From an uncultured Paracoccaceae bacterium (GTDB lineage Bacteria > Pseudomonadota > Alphaproteobacteria > Rhodobacterales > Rhodobacteraceae), in the NCBI GenBank assembly GCA_937872465.1, contig CALMSR010000079.1, positions 1 through 44,007 of the forward strand: a stretch of 44,007 nt of DNA, in the 5' to 3' direction. Each line of letters starts with the position of its first letter. Position 1 is the first letter of the stretch. The position numbers were made by a program, and so were the translations under genes. Of the stretch, positions 8,964 to 15,994 are shown in pieces. The notes beneath the pieces are model-generated. The model did no database searches. It was given only the letters and a program-made list of their open reading frames with translations, and was not told the DNA's origin.

Positions 8964-9619
8964 GGCCGCCCGAGGCGATAGCCGAGGCCGCGCTCGGTCT
9001 CGATCACCCCGGCGCCGAGCTTCTTGCGCAGCCGGCTGACATGGACCTCGATGGCGTTGCTCTCGATCTCGGCGCCGAAGGCATAGAGCTTGTCCTCGAG
9101 CTGCGCCCGCGACAGGAGCTGGCCCGGCCGGGTCAGGAACGCCTCGAAGAGCGCCCACTCGCGCGCGGTCAGCTGCACCGGCCGGCCGTCGCGGCGGATG
9201 CTGCGCGACGCGAGGTCGATCTCGAGCGGACCGTGGACGATGATCGGGTTCGGGTTGCCGGCATAGCGCCGCGCCACTGATCCGATGCGGGCGGAGAGTT
9301 CGTCGAGATCGAAGGGCTTGACGAGGTAGTCGTCGGCGCCGGCGTTCAGCCCCTCGATGCGGTCCGAGACCTGGTCGAGCGCGGTCAGGATGATGACCGG
9401 CGTCACGTCGCCGCGCGCCCGGAGCGCCTTGAGAAAGCCGATCCCGCGGCCGTCGGGCAGCATGAGATCGAGGAGCACGAGGTCGTAGGCGGCGCCGGCC
9501 ATCGCATCGCCTGCGGCGTCGAGCCGGGTCACCCAGTCGAGCGACTGGCCGGCGTCGGCGACCTGGTCCCTGACCGCGGCGCCGAGAACGGTGTCGTCCT
9601 CGATGAGCAGGATGCGCAT
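8960..9619 (-). CDS. OmpR-family response regulator
   Basis: 219 residues. Receiver domain with acidic pocket ED (8-9), phosphoacceptor D51 (LVLLDLMLPD), T79 and K101 (YLVKPFD). A C-terminal winged-helix domain (about 125-217) carries the recognition-helix pattern NAIEVHVSRLRKKLG and the GLGYRL wing typical of QseB/PmrA/TctD. The ATG at 9619 is preceded by a GGAGACGAGG ribosome site and gives the canonical MRILLIEDD start. The promoter region holds the 49-bp CTGA-box element that recurs at two other local promoters, so autoregulation is likely. Confidence 0.93.
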   Translation of the reverse strand: MRILLIEDDTVLGAAVRDQVADAGQSLDWVTRLDAAGDAMAGAAYDLVLLDLMLPDGRGIGFLKALRARGDVTPVIILTALDQVSDRIEGLNAGADDYLVKPFDLDELSARIGSVARRYAGNPNPIIVHGPLEIDLASRSIRRDGRPVQLTAREWALFEAFLTRPGQLLSRAQLEDKLYAFGAEIESNAIEVHVSRLRKKLGAGVIETERGLGYRLGRP

Positions 9620-9659
9620 GGCCTCGTCTCCCGTTTTCGGCCCTCCCTGTCCGCCCGGG

Positions 9660-9708
9660 CTGACGCGAGGCTGACGCGCGGGGGGCAGAGGCTTCAGCTT
9701 CCCGTCAG
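9660..9708. promoter_or_regulatory. CTGA-box operator, copy 1 (regulator/PepSY divergent promoter)
   Basis: Two pairs of half sites facing each other. On the plus strand CTGACG at 9660 and 9671; on the minus strand CTGACG ending at 9708 and CTGAAG at 9697. Within each pair the spacing is 11 bp, the period of OmpR/PhoB-family direct-repeat sites. The whole element is 49 bp and lies 41 bp before the regulator and 51 bp before the PepSY gene. Copies 2 and 3 have the same geometry. Confidence 0.7.
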
Positions 9709-9758
9709 CTTCGCCGCGCATGGTCCCCGCGAGATGACCCGGACCGGAAGTTTGGCCC

Positions 9759-10070
9759 ATGCGGAAGACGCTGACAATTCTGACCCTTCTCGCTGCCCTG
9801 CCGGCCGGGGTGGCGCGGGCCGACCGCGACTGCTTCGTGCCGATGGCCGACTGGCAGCCGCGCGAGGCGGTCGCGCGGCTGGCAGCGGAGAAGGGCTGGA
9901 CCGTCCGCCGGATCAAGATCGACGACGGCTGCTACGAGATCGACGGCACCGACGCCGAGGGGCGCCCGATCGAGGTGACGGTCGATCCGGGGACGCTCGA
10001 GGTGATGGAGATCGACTACGACGACCACGATCGTTCGCGCCGTGATCGGGGGGATCGCAGCCGCCACTGA
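9759..10070 (+). CDS. Small secreted PepSY-domain protein
   Basis: 103 residues. A signal peptide (about 1-21, cleavage after VARA) is followed by one PepSY-like domain (WQPREAVARLAAEKGWTVRRI, then CYEIDGTDAEGRPIEVTVD) and a very charged Asp/Arg/His tail. Two cysteines of the mature part (C25 and C58) could form a disulfide. Such periplasmic PepSY proteins are common partners of QseBC/PmrAB-like systems. It is transcribed divergently from the response regulator across a shared CTGA-box operator. A GGAAG ribosome site precedes the start. Function beyond periplasmic binding is unknown. Confidence 0.85.
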   Translation: MRKTLTILTLLAALPAGVARADRDCFVPMADWQPREAVARLAAEKGWTVRRIKIDDGCYEIDGTDAEGRPIEVTVDPGTLEVMEIDYDDHDRSRRDRGDRSRH

Positions 10071-10130
10071 TACCCGACGGTCGCGAGGTCTTGCACTCGC
10101 CTGACCTCGGGCTGAATCGGAGCGCGGGCT

Positions 10131-10139
10131 GCGACGCCG
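10131..10139 (+). repeat. Left target-site duplication of the IS4 element
   Basis: GCGACGCCG at 10131-10139 is repeated exactly at 13996-14004, directly outside the two ends of the IS4-family element. Confidence 0.8.
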
Positions 10140-10143
10140 CACA

Positions 10144-11250
10144 CTACACGACTCTGGGTTTTCTGACCTTGTCTGAGGCGATGACGAGCCATGGCTCGAC
10201 GGCGGCGACGGGGTCGTGACGGAGGAGCCTTCGGAGTTGATCGAAGCCGATGCGGAACCAGGACTTGGCGAGGTATCCGTGGGCCTTGCGCGCCGGGGCC
10301 TTGCGTCCGACGAGGATGGCGGCGGTCCTGGCTGCCCAGGCGACCGCGAGTGCGACGAGGCCGAGGAGCCGGTCGAGCTTGCGGGGGGTGACGAGCCGGG
10401 TGTCCTCGAGGTTGAGGCCGCGGGTCTTGGTGTCGCCGAAGAGGCATTCGATGGCCCAGCGCTTGCGGTAAGCCGCGAGCGCGGCGCGGGGCGGGGTGTT
10501 GGAAGCGATGATGAGCAGCGCGCCATCTTCGAGACGCCGGGCGGCGAAGTTCAGCCACAGCGGGCCGCGGGCCTCGTCGTGACCCGGGACGTCGTTGCCC
10601 AGGGCGGCGCGGAAGGTGCGGACGCCGCGGCACTTGCGCAGCATCGAGCCGAGGGCGAGGTGGCGGCCGTCCTCGGTGGTCACGATCAGCTTCTCCTTCA
10701 TGCGGATGGCGAAGGGGATGTTGCTTTCGTTGAGGAAGTCCATCCATGCGCGCCCGACGAACTCGCGATCTGCCAGAAGCAGCCGGATGCTCGCCGCGCC
10801 GAAGATCGCCAGGTAGCGGCGCATCAGCGCGATCCGCTGGCCGCTGTCGCTGGTGCCGCCATTGTTGTCGAGCACGCTCCAGATCAGCGGCACGCGCGCC
10901 CGCCGGGTGACGACGGCCAGCATCAGGATGTTGACGTCACGGGTGCCGAGCTTCCACTGGGTGCGGTCGAGCGCGAGGTGCCACGGGCCGTCGAGCCCCA
11001 GAAGCCCGACCACCAGCGGCGCCGACCAGTCGGCGCCGAGGCGGACGTGCTGGAAGAACCGCTGCAGCCGGCGATAGGTCGAGGCCACCAGCGCCGTGGT
11101 CGGACGCTCGCAGGCCAGATGACTGAGGTTCACCGTCCGGGCGCTGACCATGCCGACGACGATCAGGCACAGCGTCTCCAGCCGGCTCTTGCTCAGCCCG
11201 ACATGCGGCCGCAATGTCTGCTGGAGGGTGGTGATGGCACGGTGAGGCAT
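10144..11250 (-). CDS. IS4-family transposase
   Basis: 368 residues and full length. The DDE triad is D95 (LALDRTQW), D161 (LLADREF) and E268. The last lies in a perfect IS4 signature Y-(2)-R-(3)-E-(6)-K (Y261, R264, E268, K275). The stop codon lies inside the left terminal repeat. The coding sequence is intact, but the sequence upstream of its start is interrupted 42 bp out by the IS256-family element, so its native promoter and right end are displaced. The element is likely immobile unless transposition spans the whole nest. Confidence 0.93.
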   Translation of the reverse strand: MPHRAITTLQQTLRPHVGLSKSRLETLCLIVVGMVSARTVNLSHLACERPTTALVASTYRRLQRFFQHVRLGADWSAPLVVGLLGLDGPWHLALDRTQWKLGTRDVNILMLAVVTRRARVPLIWSVLDNNGGTSDSGQRIALMRRYLAIFGAASIRLLLADREFVGRAWMDFLNESNIPFAIRMKEKLIVTTEDGRHLALGSMLRKCRGVRTFRAALGNDVPGHDEARGPLWLNFAARRLEDGALLIIASNTPPRAALAAYRKRWAIECLFGDTKTRGLNLEDTRLVTPRKLDRLLGLVALAVAWAARTAAILVGRKAPARKAHGYLAKSWFRIGFDQLRRLLRHDPVAAVEPWLVIASDKVRKPRVV

Positions 11251-11291
11251 CGGGCAATCCTTTGGTGAGAATCGTCCAGAAAATCACCTCA

Positions 11292-11299
11292 CGCCGCCC
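11292..11299 (+). repeat. Left target-site duplication of the IS256 element
   Basis: CGCCGCCC at 11292-11299 recurs at 13961-13968, directly outside both ends of the IS256-family element; 8 bp is the usual duplication length of that family. Confidence 0.7.
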
Positions 11300-11365
11300 G
11301 GTGGTGTCGCGTACGTGGTGGAAATTCCCGAGCGGCGGTCTCCGGGCTGGTGAGGGTTTGCCGCT

Positions 11366-11390
11366 TCAAGCGGCGAGGTCAAGGGTTTGG
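11366..11390 (-). pseudogene. Detached last codons of the IS256-family transposase
   Basis: Read on the minus strand this stretch ends QTLDLAA followed by a stop at 11366-11368. Joined across the ISAs1 element and its duplication it continues TLSQPLDP from 12664 without a break, giving a typical IS256-family C-terminus. It proves that the inner element inserted into an existing transposase gene. Confidence 0.75.
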
Positions 11391-11400
11391 GGGTCGAGAG
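11391..11400 (+). repeat. Left target-site duplication of the ISAs1 element
   Basis: GGGTCGAGAG at 11391-11400 recurs at 12664-12673, directly outside the ends of the ISAs1-family element. Ten bases is within the normal range for this family. Confidence 0.85.
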
Positions 11401-12663
11401 CAAGGCTCCGAACTCATGTGACAGGTGACAGGCGGGAGTTTTGCTGAATCGATGCGACGGCCCTGATTCGGAGCCGCCGATGACCTCGCTGACCGAGAGC
11501 CTGCCCCGGAAGTCGCGCCTTACCGCGCTGCTCGATCACTTTGCGCAGGTGGAGGACCCGCGCGACGTGCGGCGGATCCTGCATCCGCTGCCCGAAGTGC
11601 TGTTGCTGGTGGTCTGCGGCGCCATCGCCGACTGCGACGACTACGAGGACATCGCCGCCTGGGGCGCGGCGCATCTCGATTTCCTGCGCCAGCATCTGCC
11701 TTTTGAGCATGGCGTGCCCGGCGAGCGCTGGTGACCATCCTGATGAACCGGATCAACCCCGCGCTCTTCGCCGCCGCCTTCGCGGCCTGGGTGCGGGAGA
11801 GTTGGCCGGGACGCGCCCCTCTCGTGGCGATCGACGGCAAAACCTCGCGCCGCAGCCACGACCGGAGCCAGGGCGCGGCGCCCCTCCACCTCGTCTCCGC
11901 CTTCGCCACCACCGCCCGCCTCGTGCTGGCTCAGGAGGCGGTGCCCGACAAGGCGAACGAGCTCGCCGCGATCCCGCTCCTCCTCGACCGGCTCGGCGCC
12001 GAGGACGGGCTGAGGGGCGCGCTCGTCTCCATCGACGCCATCGCCACCAACGCCGCCGTCGCCGAGGCGATCACCGCCCAGGGGGCCGACTACCTGCTCG
12101 CGGTCAAGGCCAACCAGCCGACGCTCCGCGCCGAGGTCGAGGCCGCCTTCGCCGAGGCCGGGGCGAGCCTCGACACCTGCGTCGACCTCGACAAGGGCCA
12201 TGGCCGCATCGAGGAGCGCCGCATGAGCGTCCTCCGCGCGACCGACTGGCTCGCCGGCGCGCGCCGCTTCCCGGGCGAGCTGCGCCTGCCCGGCGCCGCC
12301 TGCCTCATCCGCGCCGAGACCCGCGTCGAAAGCCGCGGCGCCACCCGCACCGAGACCCGCTACTTCATCTCCTCGCGCGCCCTCACCGCGACCGACGCCG
12401 CCGCGGCCGTCCGCGGCCACTGGGCGATCGAGAACCGCCTGCACTGGGTGCTCGACGTCACCTTCGCCGACGACCAGTCCCGCCTCCGCAAGGGCCACGG
12501 CGCCCGAAACATGGCCACCGTCCGCCACTTCGCCCTCAACCTCGTCAGAACCGCCAACGACAAACGATCCCTCAAGTCCAGGCGAAAGCTCGCAGGATGG
12601 GATCCCCGCTACCTCAACGCCATCCTCTCCTCACGGCCCGCGTAACTTGGATTCGGAGCCCTG
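11401..12663 (+). mobile_element. ISAs1-family element (innermost)
   Basis: 1263 bp, bounded by inverted repeats (11401-11412 and 12652-12663, 11 of 12 positions matching) and a 10-bp target duplication. It carries one transposase gene on the plus strand, frameshifted. It is inserted near the 3' end of the IS256-family transposase. By nesting order it is the most recent of the three insertions. Confidence 0.88.
11480..12645 (+). pseudogene. ISAs1-family transposase, frameshifted
   Basis: The N-terminal part (MTSLTESLPRKSRLTALLDHF, then the DDE_Tnp_1-associated domain with DPRDVRRILHPLPEVLLL) runs from 11480 to 11734 and stops at GERW. The rest continues in another frame from about 11731 (TILMNRINPALFAAAF). 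One missing base at about 11731 explains the break, since relatives read GERWLTILMNRI. The catalytic residues survive in the second frame: D in VAIDGKT, D in VSIDAIATN, E in HWAIENRLHW. About 388 codons in total, the family norm. Either inactive or dependent on ribosomal frameshifting; a simple deletion or sequence error is likelier. Confidence 0.82.
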
Positions 12664-13863
12664 GGGTCGAGAGGCTGCGAAAGGGTCTGCCATCCGTCGA
12701 CCTTGCGCATCACGATCTGGCCGGACGCCAGCAGGGCCCAGAACAGCATCGGCGCGGTTTCGGCGTCGGGCAGCACGGCCTGGGTCTTGATCCGGCGTCG
12801 GAACTCCTCGTGCAGCCGCTCGATGGCGTTGGTCGTCCGTGCGGACTTCCACTGCGCGGGATCGAGGCGGGTGAAGGTGAACAGCCGGTCTCCGGCTTCC
12901 TCCAGGCTGTCGGCCACCACCCTGCACTTCAGCCGCCACTTGCGGAGGAACGCCTTGCGGCGGGCTTCGACCTCGGACTTGGTCTCGGCATAGACCATGT
13001 CGCGGTAGTCCTCGGTGAGCTCGGCGTGCAACGTCTTCGGCGCATGCGCGAGCAGGTTGCGGTGCTTGTGAACCGTGCAGCGCTGCACCGGCGCGTCGGG
13101 CCACAGCTCGGCCAGTGCCGCCTCGAGGCCGGGCGCGCCGTCGACGATGACGAGGTCCGGCGCCTTCAGGCCACGGGCGTCGAGCTCGCCGAGGAACGCC
13201 CGCCACGCCGCGGTGCTCTCGCCGCCCATGTTCCTGATCGCGAGCAGGATCTTCTGCCCGTCCCGGCGCACGCCGATCGCCGCCAGCACCGAGATCGCCG
13301 TCGCCTTGCGGTCGATGCGCGCCTTCACCACCGAGCCGTCGAGGATCAGCCGCACGATGTCCTCGCCCGCGAGGCTCCGGGCCGACCATGCCTCCCAGTC
13401 GGTCTTCACCTTGCGCCAGGCCCGGCTCACCACGTCCTTGCTCACCGCCCCTTCGAAGAGGCCCATGAGCGCGCGCTTCACCCGCCGCGTGTTGGTCCCG
13501 GCCAAGTAGACCGCCGCAATCAGCGCCTCCGCCTTCCGCGTCAGCCGCTGGTAGCGGCGCAGCGCCTGCGAGCGCCATTCGCTCGTCTCGCCGCGGTCGT
13601 CGACCAGGCGCGCCCGCGGCACCATCACCGTCTCGGCTCCGGACGTGCCGACGATCCGCCGCTCCCGGTGGCCGTTTCGATGGCCCGGCCGCGCCCCCGG
13701 CAGAACGCTCGTACCGGCCGCGGCCGAGTGCCGCCCGCAACTCCTCCTCGATGATCGCCTCGATGAAACGGCGCACCTGCTGGCGCACCCCGTCCTCCAG
13801 CGGATCGAAGGCGTCATCGCCGGCCAGTAGCGCGAACGTCGAGCACTCGGTATCTTTCTTCAT
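12664..13863 (-). pseudogene. IS256-family (mutator) transposase, frameshifted and interrupted
   Basis: The start at 13863 (MKKDTECSTFALLAG) follows a GGAGA ribosome site. The first frame runs to about RGRYERSAGG; the rest (ARPGHRNGHRERR and onward) is in another frame. The change lies at a run of five C (plus strand 13694-13698), consistent with one extra base. The DDE residues are present: D in LILDGSVVKARI, D in VIVDGAPGLEAAL, E in TTNAIERLHEEF. The 3' end is cut by the ISAs1 element seven codons before the stop, after which the frame runs on to 12609 into foreign sequence. Two lesions make it a pseudogene. Confidence 0.82.
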
Positions 13864-13995
13864 GGCGTAATCTCCTTGGCGGTGCCAGCCGCCGGTCGGT
13901 GCTCCGTGGCACCCGGAGATTACGCCGCCCGCCAATTCCCACCACGTTCGAGACGCGACCCGCCGCCCTCAGCCACCCCAGTGTCGTGCAGTGTG

Positions 13996-14004
13996 GCGAC
14001 GCCG
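13996..14004 (+). repeat. Right target-site duplication of the IS4 element
   Basis: GCGACGCCG, identical to 10131-10139. The same 9-mer recurs partly in the following bases (GCGACGCCGG), so the target was a short direct-repeat tract. Confidence 0.75.
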
Positions 14005-14056
14005 GCGACGCCGGCTGAATTCCAATCAAGATCCTGATAGGGCTGAATTTTCGGCG

Positions 14057-14094
14057 TATGGAAGCGATATGGAACGCGTATGGAAACCATATGG
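14057..14094 (+). promoter_or_regulatory. Four phased TATGG repeats with 11-bp period
   Basis: TATGG starts at 14057, 14068, 14079 and 14090, exactly 11 bp apart; the first three read TATGGA. Helically phased direct repeats of this spacing suit a tandem array of an OmpR/PhoB-type regulator or another cooperative binder. It lies about 205 bp before the hemerythrin-like gene in an otherwise empty region. Before the IS4 insertion it belonged to the PepSY to hemerythrin intergenic space. Confidence 0.5.
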
Positions 14095-14188
14095 GTTCCT
14101 TCGGCCCTTCGGCACGAGTCGGCTGTCCCCGGGGCCGTTCGTTCCCGGCCAGGTCAGAGCCCCGCCCCCGACAGGGCTTCCTTCGTTC

Positions 14189-14237
14189 CTGACGCCGGGC
14201 TGAAGCGAAAAGCGCGCGCCCGTCAGGAAGCCCTCAG
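14189..14237. promoter_or_regulatory. CTGA-box operator, copy 2 (hemerythrin-like gene)
   Basis: CTGACG at 14189 and CTGAAG at 14200 on the plus strand; opposite-strand CTGA boxes at 14223-14226 and 14234-14237. Total 49 bp with 11-bp spacing inside each pair, the same as copy 1. It lies 61 bp before the start codon. About 75 bp around it (14184-14260) is nearly identical to 14994-15070 (copy 3), so the two promoters look duplicated. Confidence 0.7.
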
Positions 14238-14297
14238 GTGGCGTCCCCAGATTGATCGCACGGTTGAAATAACCGCATCGGTTGAAAGGAGAATGTC

Positions 14298-14900
14298 ATG
14301 CCTGCGAAGTTCACTATCTCTGCTGTCGCATCGGCGTTCGCCGCCACGGCTTCGGCAGCCCCCTTCGAGCCCCCGTACGCCCTCAGTGCAGTTCACGCGG
14401 ACTTCCAGTCGCAGCTCGAACAGGCCGCCGACATGCCGGGCGAGATCGGCACCGCGGCCCGCGCCGCAGCCGATCTTCTGGGCCCGCACAACGCGGCAGA
14501 GGAAGAGTTTGTCCTGCCGTTTCTCGGGTTTGCGGATGCGGCCACGGTGGGAGGAACGACGGATCCGCAGTTGCTCGAGCAGTTGGCGAGTCTCGAGGCG
14601 GAGCTGCCCCAGCTCCGCGACAGCGACCTGAAGCTTGTCACCGCGCTGGTCGAACTCTATGCCGCGGCGGAGGAAGCAGGACAGGCCGAGGTCGCGCGCC
14701 TTGCCGAACGGATGGTCTGGCATGAGGTGAGCGACATCGAGGTGCTGTATCCTGCGGCGGTTCTCGTCGGGTCGGCCGTTCAGGGGCAGACGATCGGCAC
14801 GGAGCCGGCCACCATCCTCATCGGCCCGGGGCTCTACGGGCAGGACCCGGTCCCGATGATGGGCGTTGGCAATCCGCACGCGCCCGGCGCCTCGAACTGA
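14298..14900 (+). CDS. Secreted hemerythrin-like helical protein
   Basis: 200 residues. A signal peptide (1 to about 21, ...ATASAA) precedes an all-helical body. Two segments recall hemerythrin/HHE motifs: GPHNAAEEEFVLPFL (about 62-76) and WHEVSDIEVLYPAAV (about 139-153). Only part of the usual His set is present, so a di-iron centre is uncertain. AGGAG precedes the ATG. It is monocistronic, with a strong terminator downstream and a CTGA-box element upstream, placing it in the putative regulon of the local two-component system. A periplasmic iron, oxygen or nitric-oxide related role is a guess from the fold. Confidence 0.6.
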   Translation: MPAKFTISAVASAFAATASAAPFEPPYALSAVHADFQSQLEQAADMPGEIGTAARAAADLLGPHNAAEEEFVLPFLGFADAATVGGTTDPQLLEQLASLEAELPQLRDSDLKLVTALVELYAAAEEAGQAEVARLAERMVWHEVSDIEVLYPAAVLVGSAVQGQTIGTEPATILIGPGLYGQDPVPMMGVGNPHAPGASN

Positions 14901-14959
14901 GGACACTTCCCGGGCAGGAAGCCGGACGACAATCCACTCTACGCCAAGGCGCATGAGCG

Positions 14960-14986
14960 AAGGCCGGCTGCCGCAGCCGGCCTTTC
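14960..14986 (+). terminator. Hairpin terminator after the hemerythrin-like gene
   Basis: Perfect 11-bp arms AAGGCCGGCTG (14960-14970) and CAGCCGGCCTT (14974-14984) around a CCG loop, followed by a few T residues. It separates the hemerythrin-like gene from the next promoter. Confidence 0.75.
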
Positions 14987-14998
14987 GCTTCCCCGTTC

Positions 14999-15047
14999 CT
15001 GACGCCAGGCTGAAGCGGAAACCGCCTCCCCGTCAGGAAGCCCTCAG
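14999..15047. promoter_or_regulatory. CTGA-box operator, copy 3 (Asp-rich/DUF2271/reductase operon)
   Basis: CTGACG at 14999 and CTGAAG at 15010 on the plus strand; opposite-strand CTGA boxes at 15033-15036 and 15044-15047. It has the same 49-bp span and 11-bp spacing as copies 1 and 2, and lies 45 bp before the first start codon of the operon. Confidence 0.7.
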
Positions 15048-15091
15048 GTGGCGTCTCCAGCTTGATCGCATCGCACAGAAGGAGACACCCC

Positions 15092-15469
15092 ATGCGAAAG
15101 ACCCTCGCCCTGCTTCTCGTCACCACCGCGCTGACGGCGGATGTCGGCGTACCGGTGTGGCGCGCCATGGCCGCCCCGGGCGGCGCCGGTGAACGCCCCG
15201 TCGCTGCGGTATTCGGAGAGGCACAGGAGGCGCTGCCGCTCGTTCTCGCCAGCGACGATGACGACAACGATCGCGAGCACCGTCGCGTTTCCCGCCATGG
15301 CCATGACGACGATCGCGACGACGATCGCGACGACGACGATGACGACGATGACGACGACGATCACGGCGGCCGCCGCGGCGCGCGCGAGCCGGCGCCGGTC
15401 GGTCCGATCGTCCCGCCGCAGAACGGGCTCTTCGGCGACGGTGCGCCGCCGCAGGTCAAGGTGAACTGA
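15092..15469 (+). CDS. Secreted Asp-rich low-complexity protein
   Basis: 125 residues. The signal peptide ends near residue 28 (RAMAA). The middle (about 54-93) is almost only Asp with Arg and His, including a run of about eleven consecutive Asp, followed by a Pro-rich end. Such a tract may bind cations electrostatically; no fold is expected. The start MRKTLALLL at 15092 after AAGGAGACA is preferred over the upstream ATG at 15062, which would spoil the signal peptide. First gene of the operon leading to ApbE and the P-type ATPase, 42 bp before the DUF2271 gene. Function not known. Confidence 0.7.
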   Translation: MRKTLALLLVTTALTADVGVPVWRAMAAPGGAGERPVAAVFGEAQEALPLVLASDDDDNDREHRRVSRHGHDDDRDDDRDDDDDDDDDDDHGGRRGAREPAPVGPIVPPQNGLFGDGAPPQVKVN

Positions 15470-15511
15470 TCTCGACCGCCACCCCGACTTGAACCACAAG
15501 GGCAGATTCCC

Positions 15512-15982
15512 ATGAATACCCTTCTCGCGACGCTCGCCCTCACCACGGCGCTGACGCTGCCCGGCCTCGCGATGGCGCGGCCGGTCACGCTGACCGCGAC
15601 GCTCGACGCCTACGGCGGCGACGGCGCCTATCTCGTGCTCTACGTCACCGACCCGCAGGGGGCCTATGCCGGCACCCTGTGGGTGGCCGGGGGCAAGTCC
15701 AAGTACTACGAGCACCTCTCCGACTGGTACCGGGCGACCGGCGGCGACCCGGCGCAGATCGACGGCATCACCGGCGCGAGCGTCGGCGCCGGCCGGACGC
15801 TCGAGATCACGCTCGACCTCGCCGACGCGCTCTTCGATGCGGGCTACACGCTGCACATCGACGCCTCCGTCGAGGACATGCGCGACAGCCCGAACGAGGT
15901 CGCCGTGCCGCTGACGACCGCGGGCGCCGGCCAGCCGGTGCGCGGGCGGCGCTACGTCGCGAGCTTCGGCTACGAAATGTGA
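15512..15982 (+). CDS. DUF2271 periplasmic protein with a flavinylation motif
   Basis: 156 residues. Signal peptide to about residue 22 (GLAMA). DUF2271 features: YGGDGAYLVLYVTDPQGAYAG, LWVAGGKSKYYEHLSDWY, then DGITGAS at 84-90. That last motif matches the D-G-x-[S/T]-G-A-[S/T] site at which ApbE attaches FMN through a phosphoester to the final Ser/Thr (S90 here), and an ApbE gene lies in the same operon. Seen: the motif and the neighbourhood. Known: such motifs in FMN-binding proteins. Inferred: this is a flavin-carrying periplasmic electron carrier served by the adjacent transmembrane reductase. Confidence 0.8.
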   Translation: MNTLLATLALTTALTLPGLAMARPVTLTATLDAYGGDGAYLVLYVTDPQGAYAGTLWVAGGKSKYYEHLSDWYRATGGDPAQIDGITGASVGAGRTLEITLDLADALFDAGYTLHIDASVEDMRDSPNEVAVPLTTAGAGQPVRGRRYVASFGYEM

Positions 15983-15994
15983 GAGGGCAGGCCG

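Larger units (their letters stand above)
11300..13960 (-). mobile_element. IS256-family element, interrupted by an ISAs1-family element
   Basis: The middle element of the nest. The left end (from 11300) and the inverted right end (from 13960) match with a few gaps: both start with GG, share GTCGCGT, ACGTGGTGG and CTCCGGG blocks, and are flanked by an 8-bp repeat. Removing the inner element and its duplication leaves about 1.39 kb, a normal size for IS256 relatives. Its transposase is broken twice: by the ISAs1 insertion seven codons before the stop, and by a frameshift near the start. Confidence 0.82.
10140..13995 (-). mobile_element. IS4-family element, interrupted by an IS256-family element
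   Basis: The outermost of three nested insertion sequences. Its 19-bp terminal inverted repeats (10140-10158 and 13977-13995) differ at two positions and are flanked by a 9-bp duplication. With the inner elements removed it would be about 1.19 kb, holding one transposase gene on the minus strand. The IS256-family element has landed between the transposase start and the right end, moving the right inverted repeat 2.7 kb away. It sits between the PepSY gene and the hemerythrin-like gene, splitting their intergenic region. Confidence 0.85.

Noticed and set aside
10085..10108. GAGGTC/GACCTC hairpin after the PepSY gene as a terminator
   Set aside because: Short arms, a 12-base loop and no T-run; too weak to annotate.
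13690..13700. Programmed frameshift in the IS256-family transposase at the run of five C
   Set aside because: IS256-family transposases are normally single-frame, and this gene is also cut by another element; a plain indel is the simpler explanation.
14184..15070. The two near-identical 75-bp blocks as ends of a small mobile element
   Set aside because: They are direct, not inverted, lie at the same distance before two signal-peptide genes and coincide with the regulatory boxes; promoter duplication explains them better.
15290..15365. GAC-rich tandem tract as a possible CRISPR or iteron array
   Set aside because: It is the poly-Asp coding tract of the secreted protein; unit length is a few bases and there are no spacers.
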